In this document: in pieces, positions 20,821 to 29,441 of the stretch
Layout of the letters: the number at the start of each line of letters is the position of its first letter
Numbering within the stretch: position 1 is the first letter of the stretch
Source of the DNA: Oikopleura dioica
Lineage: Eukaryota; Chordata; Appendicularia; Copelata; Oikopleuridae
Reading direction: 5' to 3'
Assembly (NCBI GenBank): GCA_907165135.1
Contig: OU015566.1
Coordinates: forward strand, 9,780,157 to 9,844,156
DNA length: 64,000 bases
Notes under the pieces: generated by a model
Database searches by the model: none
Told to the model about the DNA's origin: nothing
The model's input: the letters and a program-made list of their open reading frames with translations, nothing else
Translations under genes and position numbers: made by a program

Positions 20821-23800
20821 TTAGTCGTATGACTGACCCGAGTTTGTGCCGATGTTTAGAGGTTCGACGGGCCTCGTTTCACGGTGTGCTCGTTTTGTAT
20901 GTTTCGGGAGATGAGCTGCTCCAACTTCGGTTAAAGTCGCATTCGGATCGGCGCCGGCTGAGTATTGACGATCTGGTGAAGACTTTGGACGGGTTCTTTT
21001 CTTGCTGTTTTCAGTTGCTGAGCCCTCAACTACTGTTGAATTTTGTTTATCGACTGACATATGGCTATTGTCGGGCGCAGCAACCTCCGAAATCACTGTA
21101 GCATCAGCTGACATGTCCTCGGCAGTTTCATAAAGAGTACCACCAGAGTACCAGCGATCTGACGGCTCGGCTGGAGCTACCGACGAGTCCAAAATAGATG
21201 TAGCGGTTGTATCTCCCAGATTTTCCATGTCCAATCGGCGTCTACTTTCCAAAATAGGTGATAGAGATGATCTTGGCGGTTTTTCCATAGCAACCATCGG
21301 AGTCGACGCGACCTGAGAAGATTTCCTCCCCCCATGCGACTTCGACCCGGACTTTTCCATCGGTTTGGAAGTAGGAACAGGCGATTTTTGTGGGACTTTC
21401 GACTTAACGATTTCGGTTAAATGTGGGAATACGTACTCGGCCTCGTAGTAATCAATCCAGCGTAAGTCGTGATTTCGTTCTGCGGCGTGAACCACGTGTT
21501 CTCGATGGATGAAATCACGTTGTCCTTTTTTATCTTCGACCATGACGACCCAGTCGTTGCTCGAAACGGCTTTCAGGGGACCTACCCAGCGTTCCTTCTT
21601 GCTTTTAGCGTCGGTCAGGTTTTCTCGCTTAATGTACACGACAGCGCCAGCGGGGATTGGTCTCGGCTTAGGCTCGTTTTTCAGCCTGTGCTCCATGGCT
21701 CGGTCAGCAGCTTCCATCGCAGTTTTCACAATGGCTTCCGCCGATTTCGCTAAAGCTCCAACATTGAGACCAAACACCTGAGGTGTTTCCGCTGTCATTT
21801 CTGCGCCAGTAGAGTGGGTGAAAGTACTTTTTCGGCCAAACCAAACTTCTCGCGGTGAAATTTTCGTGCTTTTGTTTTTCACACTATTGAGCGCGCGCAT
21901 CACGTGGGGAACGCAGTCGGCCCAAGTTTTTCGACCGGAAGATGAGTTGACCATGCAGAATAGACTGTTTTTGATAGTCCGATTCGCTCTTTCTGCGAAA
22001 GCGTTTGATTGAGGGTGAAATGCGGTACTTATTGTATGTTTTATCTGGTTAAGCTTACACATTTCGTCAATCACGCTTGCGCAGAAGTGGGTACCTCTGT
22101 CACTGTGTAGATGTTTCGGCAAGAAATCCATGGGAAGGAAGACCTTGTAGATGAGCGCTTTTGCAGCGCAGATAGCAGTGTCGGACCGCGTCGGAATGCA
22201 CCAAGTGTAGCGAGAGAAAGTGTCCGCCACCACCAAATAATACTTGAATCCGCCAGCGGGAGGCATACAAGCGAAATCGATCTGAATCGATTCGCCAGCT
22301 GTTTTTCCACGACGAAGGGTTCCAAGTGGCGGTTTGGTACGAGTTCCAGCAGATCCTTTTCTGCGTAGGCAAGGGACGCAGCTGTGGACGTAGTTAGAAA
22401 CATCGTCTTGAAATGAAGGCCACCAAACGTCCTCTAATCGCTCTAAAGTCCGCGGCTCGCCCAGATGACCGGACAAGTCGTGAGCTAGAAAGAGAAAGTG
22501 ACTTTTTACCGCTTCCGGTACCACCGCCCGCGCGCCAGATTTGAATTGACACATCAAGCACCCGGTAGTGTTATCCAGGAACAGAGCTTTTTCCATCTTG
22601 AGTAGAGACGATTGTCGGTGGTCGGAGTCCTTCACCAGCGATTTTATGTCCAGTGGCTCCTTACCAGATTCCAGAAAAGTGATGATTGCACTCAGAGCAG
22701 AGTCCTCCCTTTGATAGTCCAGAATGTTATTATAATTCGCTGACACCAACGGAATCTCCATTGGCGCCGCGATAGCCTTGACGTTTACCTTATGTATCTT
22801 CACCTCTGATAAAGTGATTTTCTCCGGAAACTGATTTTCGTTCCAGAAAGGGACGAAGACACGTACTGGTGAATTCTTGTCGATTTCGTACTCGCGACCA
22901 ACGGGAAACTCAGAGTCGTATCCAAGTGATTTGTCGTCCTCGCCAGGTCTGCGGCTCATAAAATCGGCGAATTGATTTTCTGATCCCTTGATGTAGACAA
23001 TGTGAAAATCGAATTCTTCCAATCGGCTTTGCCATCGGCTTATTTTAGAATTCTTGAACTTCTTTTTGTGTAGGAAGATCAAAGATCTGTGGTCTGTGTG
23101 AATCTGAAAGAATCTACCTTTCAGGAGCTTTTCCAGTCGCTCGCAGCACCAGACAATGCTAAACATTTCCTTTTCTGAAGTGTTCCATTTTCTTTCAGCT
23201 TTGTTGAAGGTGTGGGAAATCGCGCTTACTAGGTGCACTCTCCCGCCATACTCTTGTAGCAGAACACCACCCGCTGCGTACAGGCTCGCGTCTGTGTAGA
23301 GGTGAAAAGACTCGTCAAAGTTAGGAAAGCTTATGACAGGAGTCTCGGAGAGTCGTCGTTGAATTTCCTTGAGCGCCAAATCCGCTTCTTTGGTCCACTT
23401 GAAACAATTTGTTTCGTTCGCCGAATTTCGAACATCGTTTATGGGTTTCATTCTGCTCGAGAAGCAACCGGATGAAATAGCTTCGCCCATTTTTGTTTCT
23501 AGAAAACCTCGGATCCAATTCAATGACCCGATTAATGAAGCTAACTCCTTTTGGGAGCGTGGGGGTTTCATCTGACGAAGGGCGGAGACTTGCGCAGGGT
23601 CCGGTTTGATTCCTTCTTCGTTGATGATTCGGCCCAAAAAGTGAGCTTCTGATTGTAGGAAAGAGCACTTTTCGCCCTTGAGTTTAGCGTTAAACTTGCG
23701 GAGCGCGATGAATAGGTTTCGGAGAGTGTTGTAATAGCAGCTGAAAGACTTCCCAAAACATACTATGTCATCGATATAAGAAAGCATCTTCTTCCTGGTG

Positions 23801-24429
23801 GGGCTTGAGTCGAGAATCGTGTTTACGACGCGCGAGAATATATTCCCCGAGCATCGATAACCGAAAGGTAATCTGCAGAAGGCGTAAGATTTCCCACCCC
23901 ACTGGAAGGAAGTCTTATACCTATCGCTTTTCTTAATAGGGCACTGCCAATATCCGCTCCGCAAATCAACTGTGGCGAAATACTTGTTGCCCGGTCCAAT
24001 GTTCGCGATCGTATCCTCCATGCTCGGAAGATGATATGGGTCGGATTTGTCGGAGAGGCATTTGTTCAAGCTGTTCTTGTAGTTGATGCAGAAGCGCATT
24101 TCCCCAGATTTCTTAGGGATTGGCAGAACGGGGCTATTAAACCCTTTCTGGTCCTTGATCTCTTCTATTATTTTCGTATCGAGCAGTTCGGAGATGTGAT
24201 CAGTGACCTGGCCATGAAAAGCTTGCGGAATAGGGTGTTGACTGATGTTTCGACTCGTACCATCAGTCGGGATTTCGATCTCGAATGGGAATTCACCCAT
24301 TTTTGACCGTCGCAGCCGAATCTGTCGTCGAAATCCAAACACAGCTCGGCGACCACCTTCTTTTGCCCCGGGTCGGCGTTTGCTGGTAGGGTAATTCCGA
24401 GTTTTTGCTTCGCTAGCTGAATGGGGCAC
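20821..24429 (-). CDS. Pol: reverse transcriptase, RNase H, integrase
   Basis: Long open frame, likely translated by a -1 shift from gag near 24300 rather than from its own ATG. Reverse transcriptase: FRFCINYK-like segment, LPFGYRCSGNIFSRV, and catalytic YIDD (about 23770). RNase H: YTDASLYAAGGVLLQ (about 23290) and HTDHRSLIFL (about 23090). Integrase: HHCC finger (HDLSGHLGEPRTLE with CVPCLRRKG, about 22490-22360), then IQIDFA, HSDRGTHF and NAFAERANRTIK carrying the D, D and E. After integrase comes a GPL/Y-type module (ERWVGPLKAVSSNDWV, about 21570) and a Pro/Ser/Lys-rich tail of roughly 190 residues with no known domain. All catalytic residues seem present and there is no stop codon, so the element may be competent. 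Confidence 0.95.
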   Translation of the reverse strand: MPHSASEAKTRNYPTSKRRPGAKEGGRRAVFGFRRQIRLRRSKMGEFPFEIEIPTDGTSRNISQHPIPQAFHGQVTDHISELLDTKIIEEIKDQKGFNSPVLPIPKKSGEMRFCINYKNSLNKCLSDKSDPYHLPSMEDTIANIGPGNKYFATVDLRSGYWQCPIKKSDRYKTSFQWGGKSYAFCRLPFGYRCSGNIFSRVVNTILDSSPTRKKMLSYIDDIVCFGKSFSCYYNTLRNLFIALRKFNAKLKGEKCSFLQSEAHFLGRIINEEGIKPDPAQVSALRQMKPPRSQKELASLIGSLNWIRGFLETKMGEAISSGCFSSRMKPINDVRNSANETNCFKWTKEADLALKEIQRRLSETPVISFPNFDESFHLYTDASLYAAGGVLLQEYGGRVHLVSAISHTFNKAERKWNTSEKEMFSIVWCCERLEKLLKGRFFQIHTDHRSLIFLHKKKFKNSKISRWQSRLEEFDFHIVYIKGSENQFADFMSRRPGEDDKSLGYDSEFPVGREYEIDKNSPVRVFVPFWNENQFPEKITLSEVKIHKVNVKAIAAPMEIPLVSANYNNILDYQREDSALSAIITFLESGKEPLDIKSLVKDSDHRQSSLLKMEKALFLDNTTGCLMCQFKSGARAVVPEAVKSHFLFLAHDLSGHLGEPRTLERLEDVWWPSFQDDVSNYVHSCVPCLRRKGSAGTRTKPPLGTLRRGKTAGESIQIDFACMPPAGGFKYYLVVADTFSRYTWCIPTRSDTAICAAKALIYKVFLPMDFLPKHLHSDRGTHFCASVIDEMCKLNQIKHTISTAFHPQSNAFAERANRTIKNSLFCMVNSSSGRKTWADCVPHVMRALNSVKNKSTKISPREVWFGRKSTFTHSTGAEMTAETPQVFGLNVGALAKSAEAIVKTAMEAADRAMEHRLKNEPKPRPIPAGAVVYIKRENLTDAKSKKERWVGPLKAVSSNDWVVMVEDKKGQRDFIHREHVVHAAERNHDLRWIDYYEAEYVFPHLTEIVKSKVPQKSPVPTSKPMEKSGSKSHGGRKSSQVASTPMVAMEKPPRSSLSPILESRRRLDMENLGDTTATSILDSSVAPAEPSDRWYSGGTLYETAEDMSADATVISEVAAPDNSHMSVDKQNSTVVEGSATENSKKRTRPKSSPDRQYSAGADPNATLTEVGAAHLPKHTKRAHRETRPVEPLNIGTNSGQSYD

Positions 24430-25973
24430 CTGGCTGCGTTCTTGTTAGGTGCGTCCAGCTTTGGGACTTTTGGTGGCGGTTGAGTGCGGGATCGATCGCT
24501 ATCCTTGACCGCTGATCTAGTAGTCAAGTATTTCTTGATTTTGGTCCGCTTCACTCCGTCCAGCTTCACCACTTGAGTCTCAGTTTGTGTGAAGGCTTCG
24601 TTGTAGCAAAATGAGAGAGTACGATTCTTATTGTCGACTGTGAAGCTGTCCGTCATCGCATTCTCTAGTATATCGCGGCCCAGTAGACTTGGGTATTTAC
24701 TGCCTGGCATGATGGTGAGATTCAAGGAGAATGCAGGGCCACCATTGAATGATAAGCGGCAGGGAAGGATACCCCTCGGCTGCTCGGCGGGGATATTTGG
24801 GCTGAAACCGGTGACCTTGAAGGGGCAGGGCTTCAGCATCTGGAGAAATTTGTCGGGAACGTAAGCAGCGGACAGACAGGAGGACTCGGCTCCGCTGTCG
24901 ACTTCCATCGATACGTCAAAACTTTTAGAGCCCGTAATGATGGTAGCCGAAGCGAAATAAGCCTTTCCTGGTCGCTTCTTCTTCACTGTGTAAAAGTGAA
25001 CATCGAATGGTTGGAAATCTTCGACGTTCTTAGTCGTATTAATCTTCTTGGATTCTGGTTGTTTATCGTCTTTCCCATCCTTAGAATCGGTGCTGGCGCG
25101 CTTAGCATTCTTCTTCTTTTTGTTCTTATTTCTGTTGAAGTGCTGGGAGACGGTCGCGCTGTCAACTCGATTCTGTCTTGTGGATTGGGCGAGACGGCAG
25201 AGTTCGTTGATATCGTAAACTTTTGATAGGCTTGGAAGGATTGCGTTGAAAACGTCTGGTTCTTCTTTCCTAAGATTCAAGTACAGCATCATCGTCGAGA
25301 ATATGTCGAATATTTCATCGACCCCGGCGTCGGCTGACTTCTCTTGTCGGTAAGAGTTCAAAGTCGCTTGCTTCGCCTCGTTCATCTTTTGCAAGACGTT
25401 GGCGGTGTAGTGTGCAAACGGCTTCGAATGGTCGTATTCGACGTCGAAAACTTCGCTTAGCTTCAGTAAGTAGTGACTCTTCGCGGCGAATGATTTCTCT
25501 AGCAGCGCCTTGGCCGATTTCCAGTCTTGACAATTCAGAAATTCGGTTCCAAGTGAGCGTTCGATGTTCAAGTCGAAGTGGCTGTACACTGCTGCGATGA
25601 AAGGCTGTTCACGTGAAGGTCTGTCGCGGACGTAGGCGCGGTGATAAATGTCGGCTCTGCCCAAGAAGGTGTTGAAAGATGTGTTGCATGCGGCGTCCAG
25701 CTTCGGCAAGTCTTGGACGTGACGAGACCAGGTAGTGGCCACCCATGCTTCTTCTCTCATTGTAGCATTCGTAGATTCTTTTCCTTGATCGAGCTCGCAG
25801 GTAAGAAGCGTTGTACTGAGCTGTTCTAATTTTACTCTGCTTTCTGTGATCAAGGGCTCTAGGCTTGGCTTAAGTGATTCGTCATTTCGCACTTGTTCTT
25901 CGAGGTAGTTTACTCGATCGTTTATGCTTCTTATTTCGGTGACGGTTTCTAGCAGTGATTTGTTCGCCGCCAT
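24168..25973 (-). CDS. Gag and protease of the Ty3/gypsy element
   Basis: 601 codons from MAANKSLLETVTEI. The N-terminal part is a helical coat-like domain (tryptophans at EAWVATTWSR, and a helical segment around DWKSAKALLEKSF). A lysine-rich stretch (RNKNKKKKNAKRAS) follows; I see no CCHC zinc knuckle, so nucleic-acid binding may rely on this basic tract. The protease has the active-site triad in VDSGAESSCLS (about 24890) and the LLGRDIL motif (about 24680). The frame stays open past the point where pol begins, overlapping it by 262 bases, which implies programmed -1 frameshifting. The start codon at 25973 follows a leader of about 515 bases after the 5' LTR. Confidence 0.9.
   Translation of the reverse strand: MAANKSLLETVTEIRSINDRVNYLEEQVRNDESLKPSLEPLITESRVKLEQLSTTLLTCELDQGKESTNATMREEAWVATTWSRHVQDLPKLDAACNTSFNTFLGRADIYHRAYVRDRPSREQPFIAAVYSHFDLNIERSLGTEFLNCQDWKSAKALLEKSFAAKSHYLLKLSEVFDVEYDHSKPFAHYTANVLQKMNEAKQATLNSYRQEKSADAGVDEIFDIFSTMMLYLNLRKEEPDVFNAILPSLSKVYDINELCRLAQSTRQNRVDSATVSQHFNRNKNKKKKNAKRASTDSKDGKDDKQPESKKINTTKNVEDFQPFDVHFYTVKKKRPGKAYFASATIITGSKSFDVSMEVDSGAESSCLSAAYVPDKFLQMLKPCPFKVTGFSPNIPAEQPRGILPCRLSFNGGPAFSLNLTIMPGSKYPSLLGRDILENAMTDSFTVDNKNRTLSFCYNEAFTQTETQVVKLDGVKRTKIKKYLTTRSAVKDSDRSRTQPPPKVPKLDAPNKNAARCPIQLAKQKLGITLPANADPGQKKVVAELCLDFDDRFGCDGQKWVNSHSRSKSRLMVRVETSVNTLFRKLFMARSLITSPNCSIRK
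24300..24304 (-). promoter_or_regulatory. Probable -1 ribosomal frameshift site
   Basis: In element orientation the gag frame reads GGT CAA AAA TGG and the pol frame GTC AAA AAT GGG or, after slipping on the A run, ATG GGT GAA TTC. Protein similarity to reverse transcriptases begins just after this run of five A (MGEFPFEIEIP), and upstream gag-frame residues (FDDRFGCDGQK) are also retroelement-like, which pins the shift to about here. It is not a perfect X XXY YYZ heptamer. Confidence 0.6.
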
Positions 25974-26476
25974 AGCTCGAAATATATCGGCAGTAAGGGT
26001 TTATGGGCCTTGGATTACCTTTCAGGCCCTCAGAAAATACTGCGACTAAAAGTCGCAATATGATGAGCTGAGGTGCCTTTTGCGCAAACGCCCGACGATT
26101 TCTCTGTCCAGCGATTGTCGAAATTTCAAGGTCTGGTCCAAGGGTCGATTCTTCGTAAACTTCTCTCGATTTTTGGTGAAAAGTGGCGAAAGAATTCTGT
26201 TTTTCTGAGTATTTTAGGTTTTCCCCGGCGTGCGTGCGTGGTTGCGTGGGCGCGACTTTCGGCGCGTGGGTCGTGGTGGCGCTCGTGTGGTGGCGCTCGC
26301 TCGGGGTGGTGTTGGTGTGGTGCGGCGCGGAAAATTCTCTGAGTGGAGTTTCTCCGGCGGCGCGGTGGCGGTTGGTGATTCGGTTCCCCTCGACTCCGCT
26401 GACGGCCAATCAGCGTCCAAGTTGCGAAACTTCGGTTGTCGATGGCGGAAAATTTACCTTTTCTCCAACGGGACTA

Positions 26477-26487
26477 CTCTGATACCA
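26477..26487 (-). other. Primer-binding site, initiator-Met tRNA type
   Basis: One base downstream of the 5' LTR the element reads TGGTATCAGAG. This is the known complement of the 3' end of initiator methionine tRNA used by many LTR retrotransposons. Confidence 0.85.
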
Positions 26488-26488
26488 C

Positions 26489-26744
26489 TGAAGGGATCCT
26501 AGCTTCTGCTGAATCTCCCACTTCTAGCGTAGTTTGCCTGCTCTCTATATCTGGACGAGTGAAGAAAACGAGTAAAGTATCTTTGACGTCTGTATTTCGA
26601 GCTGGAGTAAAATAGAGGTTAATTCACGAACTGCGTGAATTACCGAATTGAGAGAAATACACGGCGGCGACCGAGCAAAGCTCGATCTAGATAAGCAAGT
26701 GACCTTAGGGGACGAGGGAGTCTAACGAATCTAAGATCCCAATA
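26489..26744 (-). repeat. 5' LTR
   Basis: 256 bases, apparently identical to the other LTR. In element orientation it begins TATTGGGATC rather than the usual TG, and ends CCTTCA. It should contain the element's promoter. Confidence 0.95.
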
Positions 26745-28480
26745 TCTTGATAATGTATCGGCGCGCAATCATGTTAACAGGCTTGCACTCGCTGCTGACA
26801 TCCCCCTTGTCGAATCTGGCACGGCTGGTTATTCTGGCGAGAGCTCAGTTATCAAAAAGGGGCTGAGCCCTTGTTACGAATGCTCGGTAACAACCAGGCT
26901 AGAAGATTCTATTTTCTTACCCATTTCTAGGAGCGCCCACGAAACAAGACGTACCCTGGGTGCACCATCAGAAATACACCTTCAGAGCCAATTCACTGTA
27001 TTGTTTGGGCTAAGTTCTTGTTCAGCCAGCTTTTCGGGGAACCAGACGATGAACAAGAAGTTTCACCAGACGCAGCCGACCCAGAACTTGCGGTAAGTCG
27101 ACGTTCTCAGCGATAAAGGCGTAAATTATTATTAGAATGGGGAAAGCAGTGAAAATAGCGAAAACAAAGGGAACATCAAGCGAATCAATACGACAGTCTG
27201 GGCGGAAGAAAACGATTGGGATCCAAAACTTTATTCAACAAGTTTTTCAAAGAAGACATCAACTCTTTGCTGTCGATGAGCAAGCTTTGGGAAAAGGAAG
27301 GACGGAAGAAGCCTTCTGCGTTGGACTATGACGAGATCGTAAGCTTCATCAAAAGTATATTCAATCTTTATCTTATATTTCCGCAATTCTAATTGAATTA
27401 ATTTATTACAAATCATCTTAGGTTGGCTGTGGAGATGGCCACGCTACCGGAAGTAAGATGCAGCTCAGAACTTTGAAAGAAAACGTAGCGGCTTGGCATA
27501 AAGCTGTCACAGATGTCAAGGTAACATTATTTTTCTTAAGTGTCCCAAATCAATCCAACTTCATTTCTCAGGAACGGCGAAAAAGAGATGGCCATCTTTC
27601 GTGGGACAAGGATGACACGGATGCAATGATGTTTGTCGCCGCTGCAGCGAACATCAGGTGCGGCATCTTCCAGATTGAACAAAAAACGGAATGGAAAGTG
27701 AAGGAGATGGCGGGTAACATCATTCCAGGTATTCGGCGCCTAAATTCTGCAGAAAATAATCCTCATTTCTCAAGCGATTGCGACGGCAAACGCAGTAATT
27801 GCCGCTATCGTCTGCCTTCAAGCCGTAAAGGTGTTGAAAAACAACATCAAAAAGACTCGAGAAGTATCTCTTCGTGTACAGCCAACACAACATTACATTC
27901 TCGCAGCTTCAACATTTGCCGATCGAAACGATAACTGTGTCGTCTGCGCGGAAAAGCCTACAGTCACAATCACGCTTGATACAAAAAAAGTAAAGTCGAT
28001 TATGCTCGAAACTCGGGTTTTATTTGATCCTTTAGTTCACACTGAAAGATTTCCGCGAAAAAGTCTGCCAGAAAAAGCTGTCAATGCATGAGCCCGATGT
28101 GGAGATGGACGGAAACATCATCCTTTCCTCGGACGAAGATGATTTGGACGAGAACTTCTTGAAAAAGACTCTCAGCGAAGTTGGCGTGAATCATGGGGCT
28201 ATTTTGACCGCGGAAGACTTTCAACAGGTATACATTTATTATCTTTACGAGTTTAAACGAAATTGAAGGAGTTCAAATTGGAGATCCACATCGAACACGC
28301 GGAGGAACTCCCCGAGATCGATGGACAAAACGACCAAGAGTTCCGAATCTCTGGCCAGGAAAAAGCGACTGCAACAATTACTGCCCAAGCCGAAGAAGTG
28401 GCAATTGGCAAGAAAAGAGCGCTTTCCTCACAAACGGAAAGCGAACCCGCCGCGAAAGTTCAAAAGATCAGTAAGTCCAC

Positions 28481-29055
28481 GGCCAATTTCAATAAGGAAT
28501 AGAAATTCCAAATCCTAACTCCCCATGTTTTTGTGCTCGTTAGAAAGAGCGTAAAAAGTTTCGTCAGAAAAAAATAGTTTTAGGGGCTGAGTCATCATTA
28601 ATGACGTCATGGTGGCTGGTTGAAGTTCCAAAAGTCCCAAACGTTGGGTCCCCTCTCATTTTTTTTCTAGAAATGGAAAATTTGAGTTCAATATATCAAA
28701 ATGATCGCCTTGACCTACTCTAGGTGAAGAGCTATATATGAAAGATCCAACTCTAGAAAAAAATTTTTTTTTCGATTTTTTCAAAATTTTTTCTGAAAGA
28801 TATAGCTCTTCACCTAGAGTGGGTCAAGGCGATCATTTTCCTGTATTTAACTCAAATTTTCCATTTGTGGAAAAAAAATGAGAGGGGACCCAACCTTTGG
28901 GCTTTTGGAACTTCAACCAGCCGCCATGACGTCATTTGTGATGACTCAGCCTCTAGAAATATTTTTTTCTGACGTAACTTTTTACGCTCTTTAGAACTAT
29001 CATAAATACATGGGAGGTAAAGATTTGGAATTTCTATTCCTTATTGAAATTGGCC
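28481..29055. mobile_element. 575-bp fold-back element in last UBA2 intron
   Basis: Near-perfect long inverted repeat. Left end GGCCAATTTCAATAAGGAAT, right end its complement; arms of roughly 250 bases pair through GAGAGGGGACCCAAC and GATCGCCTTGACC blocks around a short AT-rich loop near 28760-28790. Each arm carries TGACGTCA (28602-28609 and 28927-28934) next to an AP-1-like TGAGTCA or TGACTCA. No coding capacity and no clear target duplication (perhaps CAC). It makes up most of the 703-base final intron of UBA2. Confidence 0.85.
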
Positions 29056-29441
29056 CACGCCTTTTTGATACCATGTCCTTTTATAAATAATTGAATTTAT
29101 AAAACGATGTCGATAATAAGTATTGCAGTCTTACTAATACTTATTTGTATCAACTAAGGATCATCTTGTTTAGTGGATCATTTAGATCTCGACGACGATG
29201 ACGATCTCATCTGCCTCTAGAAAATAAGGGTCTTTGAAAAAGCCGTTTAAAGACTCTTTCCAACTAGGTTTCTTTGTACACTTATATTTCAAAAAGTCAC
29301 CACATGTATTGATCTTTCCCCTCTTTTTTGAAAGAAGACACTGCCCTGTCCTTTATTCCTTCATGTTTACTTGAAAAGTTCTGATTAGGAAAATTTTGTT
29401 AATTAAACAGAATCTGAAAATTCTCATTTTGATAATCAGAA

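Larger units (their letters stand above)
20256..26744 (-). mobile_element. Ty3/gypsy LTR retrotransposon, full length
   Basis: A 6489-base element oriented opposite to UBA2. It has two 256-base LTRs that appear identical by eye, a 4-base target duplication TCTT (20252-20255 and 26745-26748), a primer-binding site, a polypurine tract, and gag-protease and pol frames in the order protease, reverse transcriptase, RNase H, integrase, which is the Ty3/gypsy order. No envelope-like frame lies between pol and the 3' LTR. Identical LTRs and open frames indicate a very recent insertion. Confidence 0.96.
19791..29220 (+). pseudogene. UBA2: SUMO-activating enzyme subunit 2, interrupted
   Basis: Catalytic half of the SUMO E1 (SAE1-UBA2), which adenylates SUMO and carries it as a thioester. 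Exon 1 (19791-19887) has the nucleotide-binding loop VVGAGGIGCELLKNL; exon 2 (19932-20121) has DLDTIDVSNLNRQFLFQK. Exon 3 starts at 20213 and is cut after NAL at 20255 by the retrotransposon, resuming at 26749 with [17 protein letters not shown]. Catalytic cysteine motif PGCTIRNTP is in the exon 26931-27092. Further exons run to 28470, and a last exon 29174-29220 encodes an acidic DLDDDDDLICL tail like the vertebrate end. The inserted LTR begins TGA in frame, so the protein would stop after about 100 residues. A second lesion is a one-base frameshift near 27230 (between DWDPK and LFNKFFKED). As assembled this copy cannot make UBA2; it may be one haplotype of a heterozygote. Confidence 0.93.

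Noticed and set aside
20829-22400. Plus-strand open frames within the retrotransposon
   Set aside because: They are antisense shadows of the pol frame and show no protein-like motifs.
26073-26502. Plus-strand frames in the retrotransposon leader
   Set aside because: GC-rich leader makes stops rare; orientation opposes the element and no homology is visible.
27990-28035. A 19-base intron in UBA2 after MLETR
   Set aside because: A canonical 46-base intron starting GTAAAG at 27990 explains the frame change.
28471-28502. UBA2 ending in the read-through STANFNKE
   Set aside because: A GT donor at 28471 and the acidic final exon at 29174 match the family end; the read-through is fold-back sequence.
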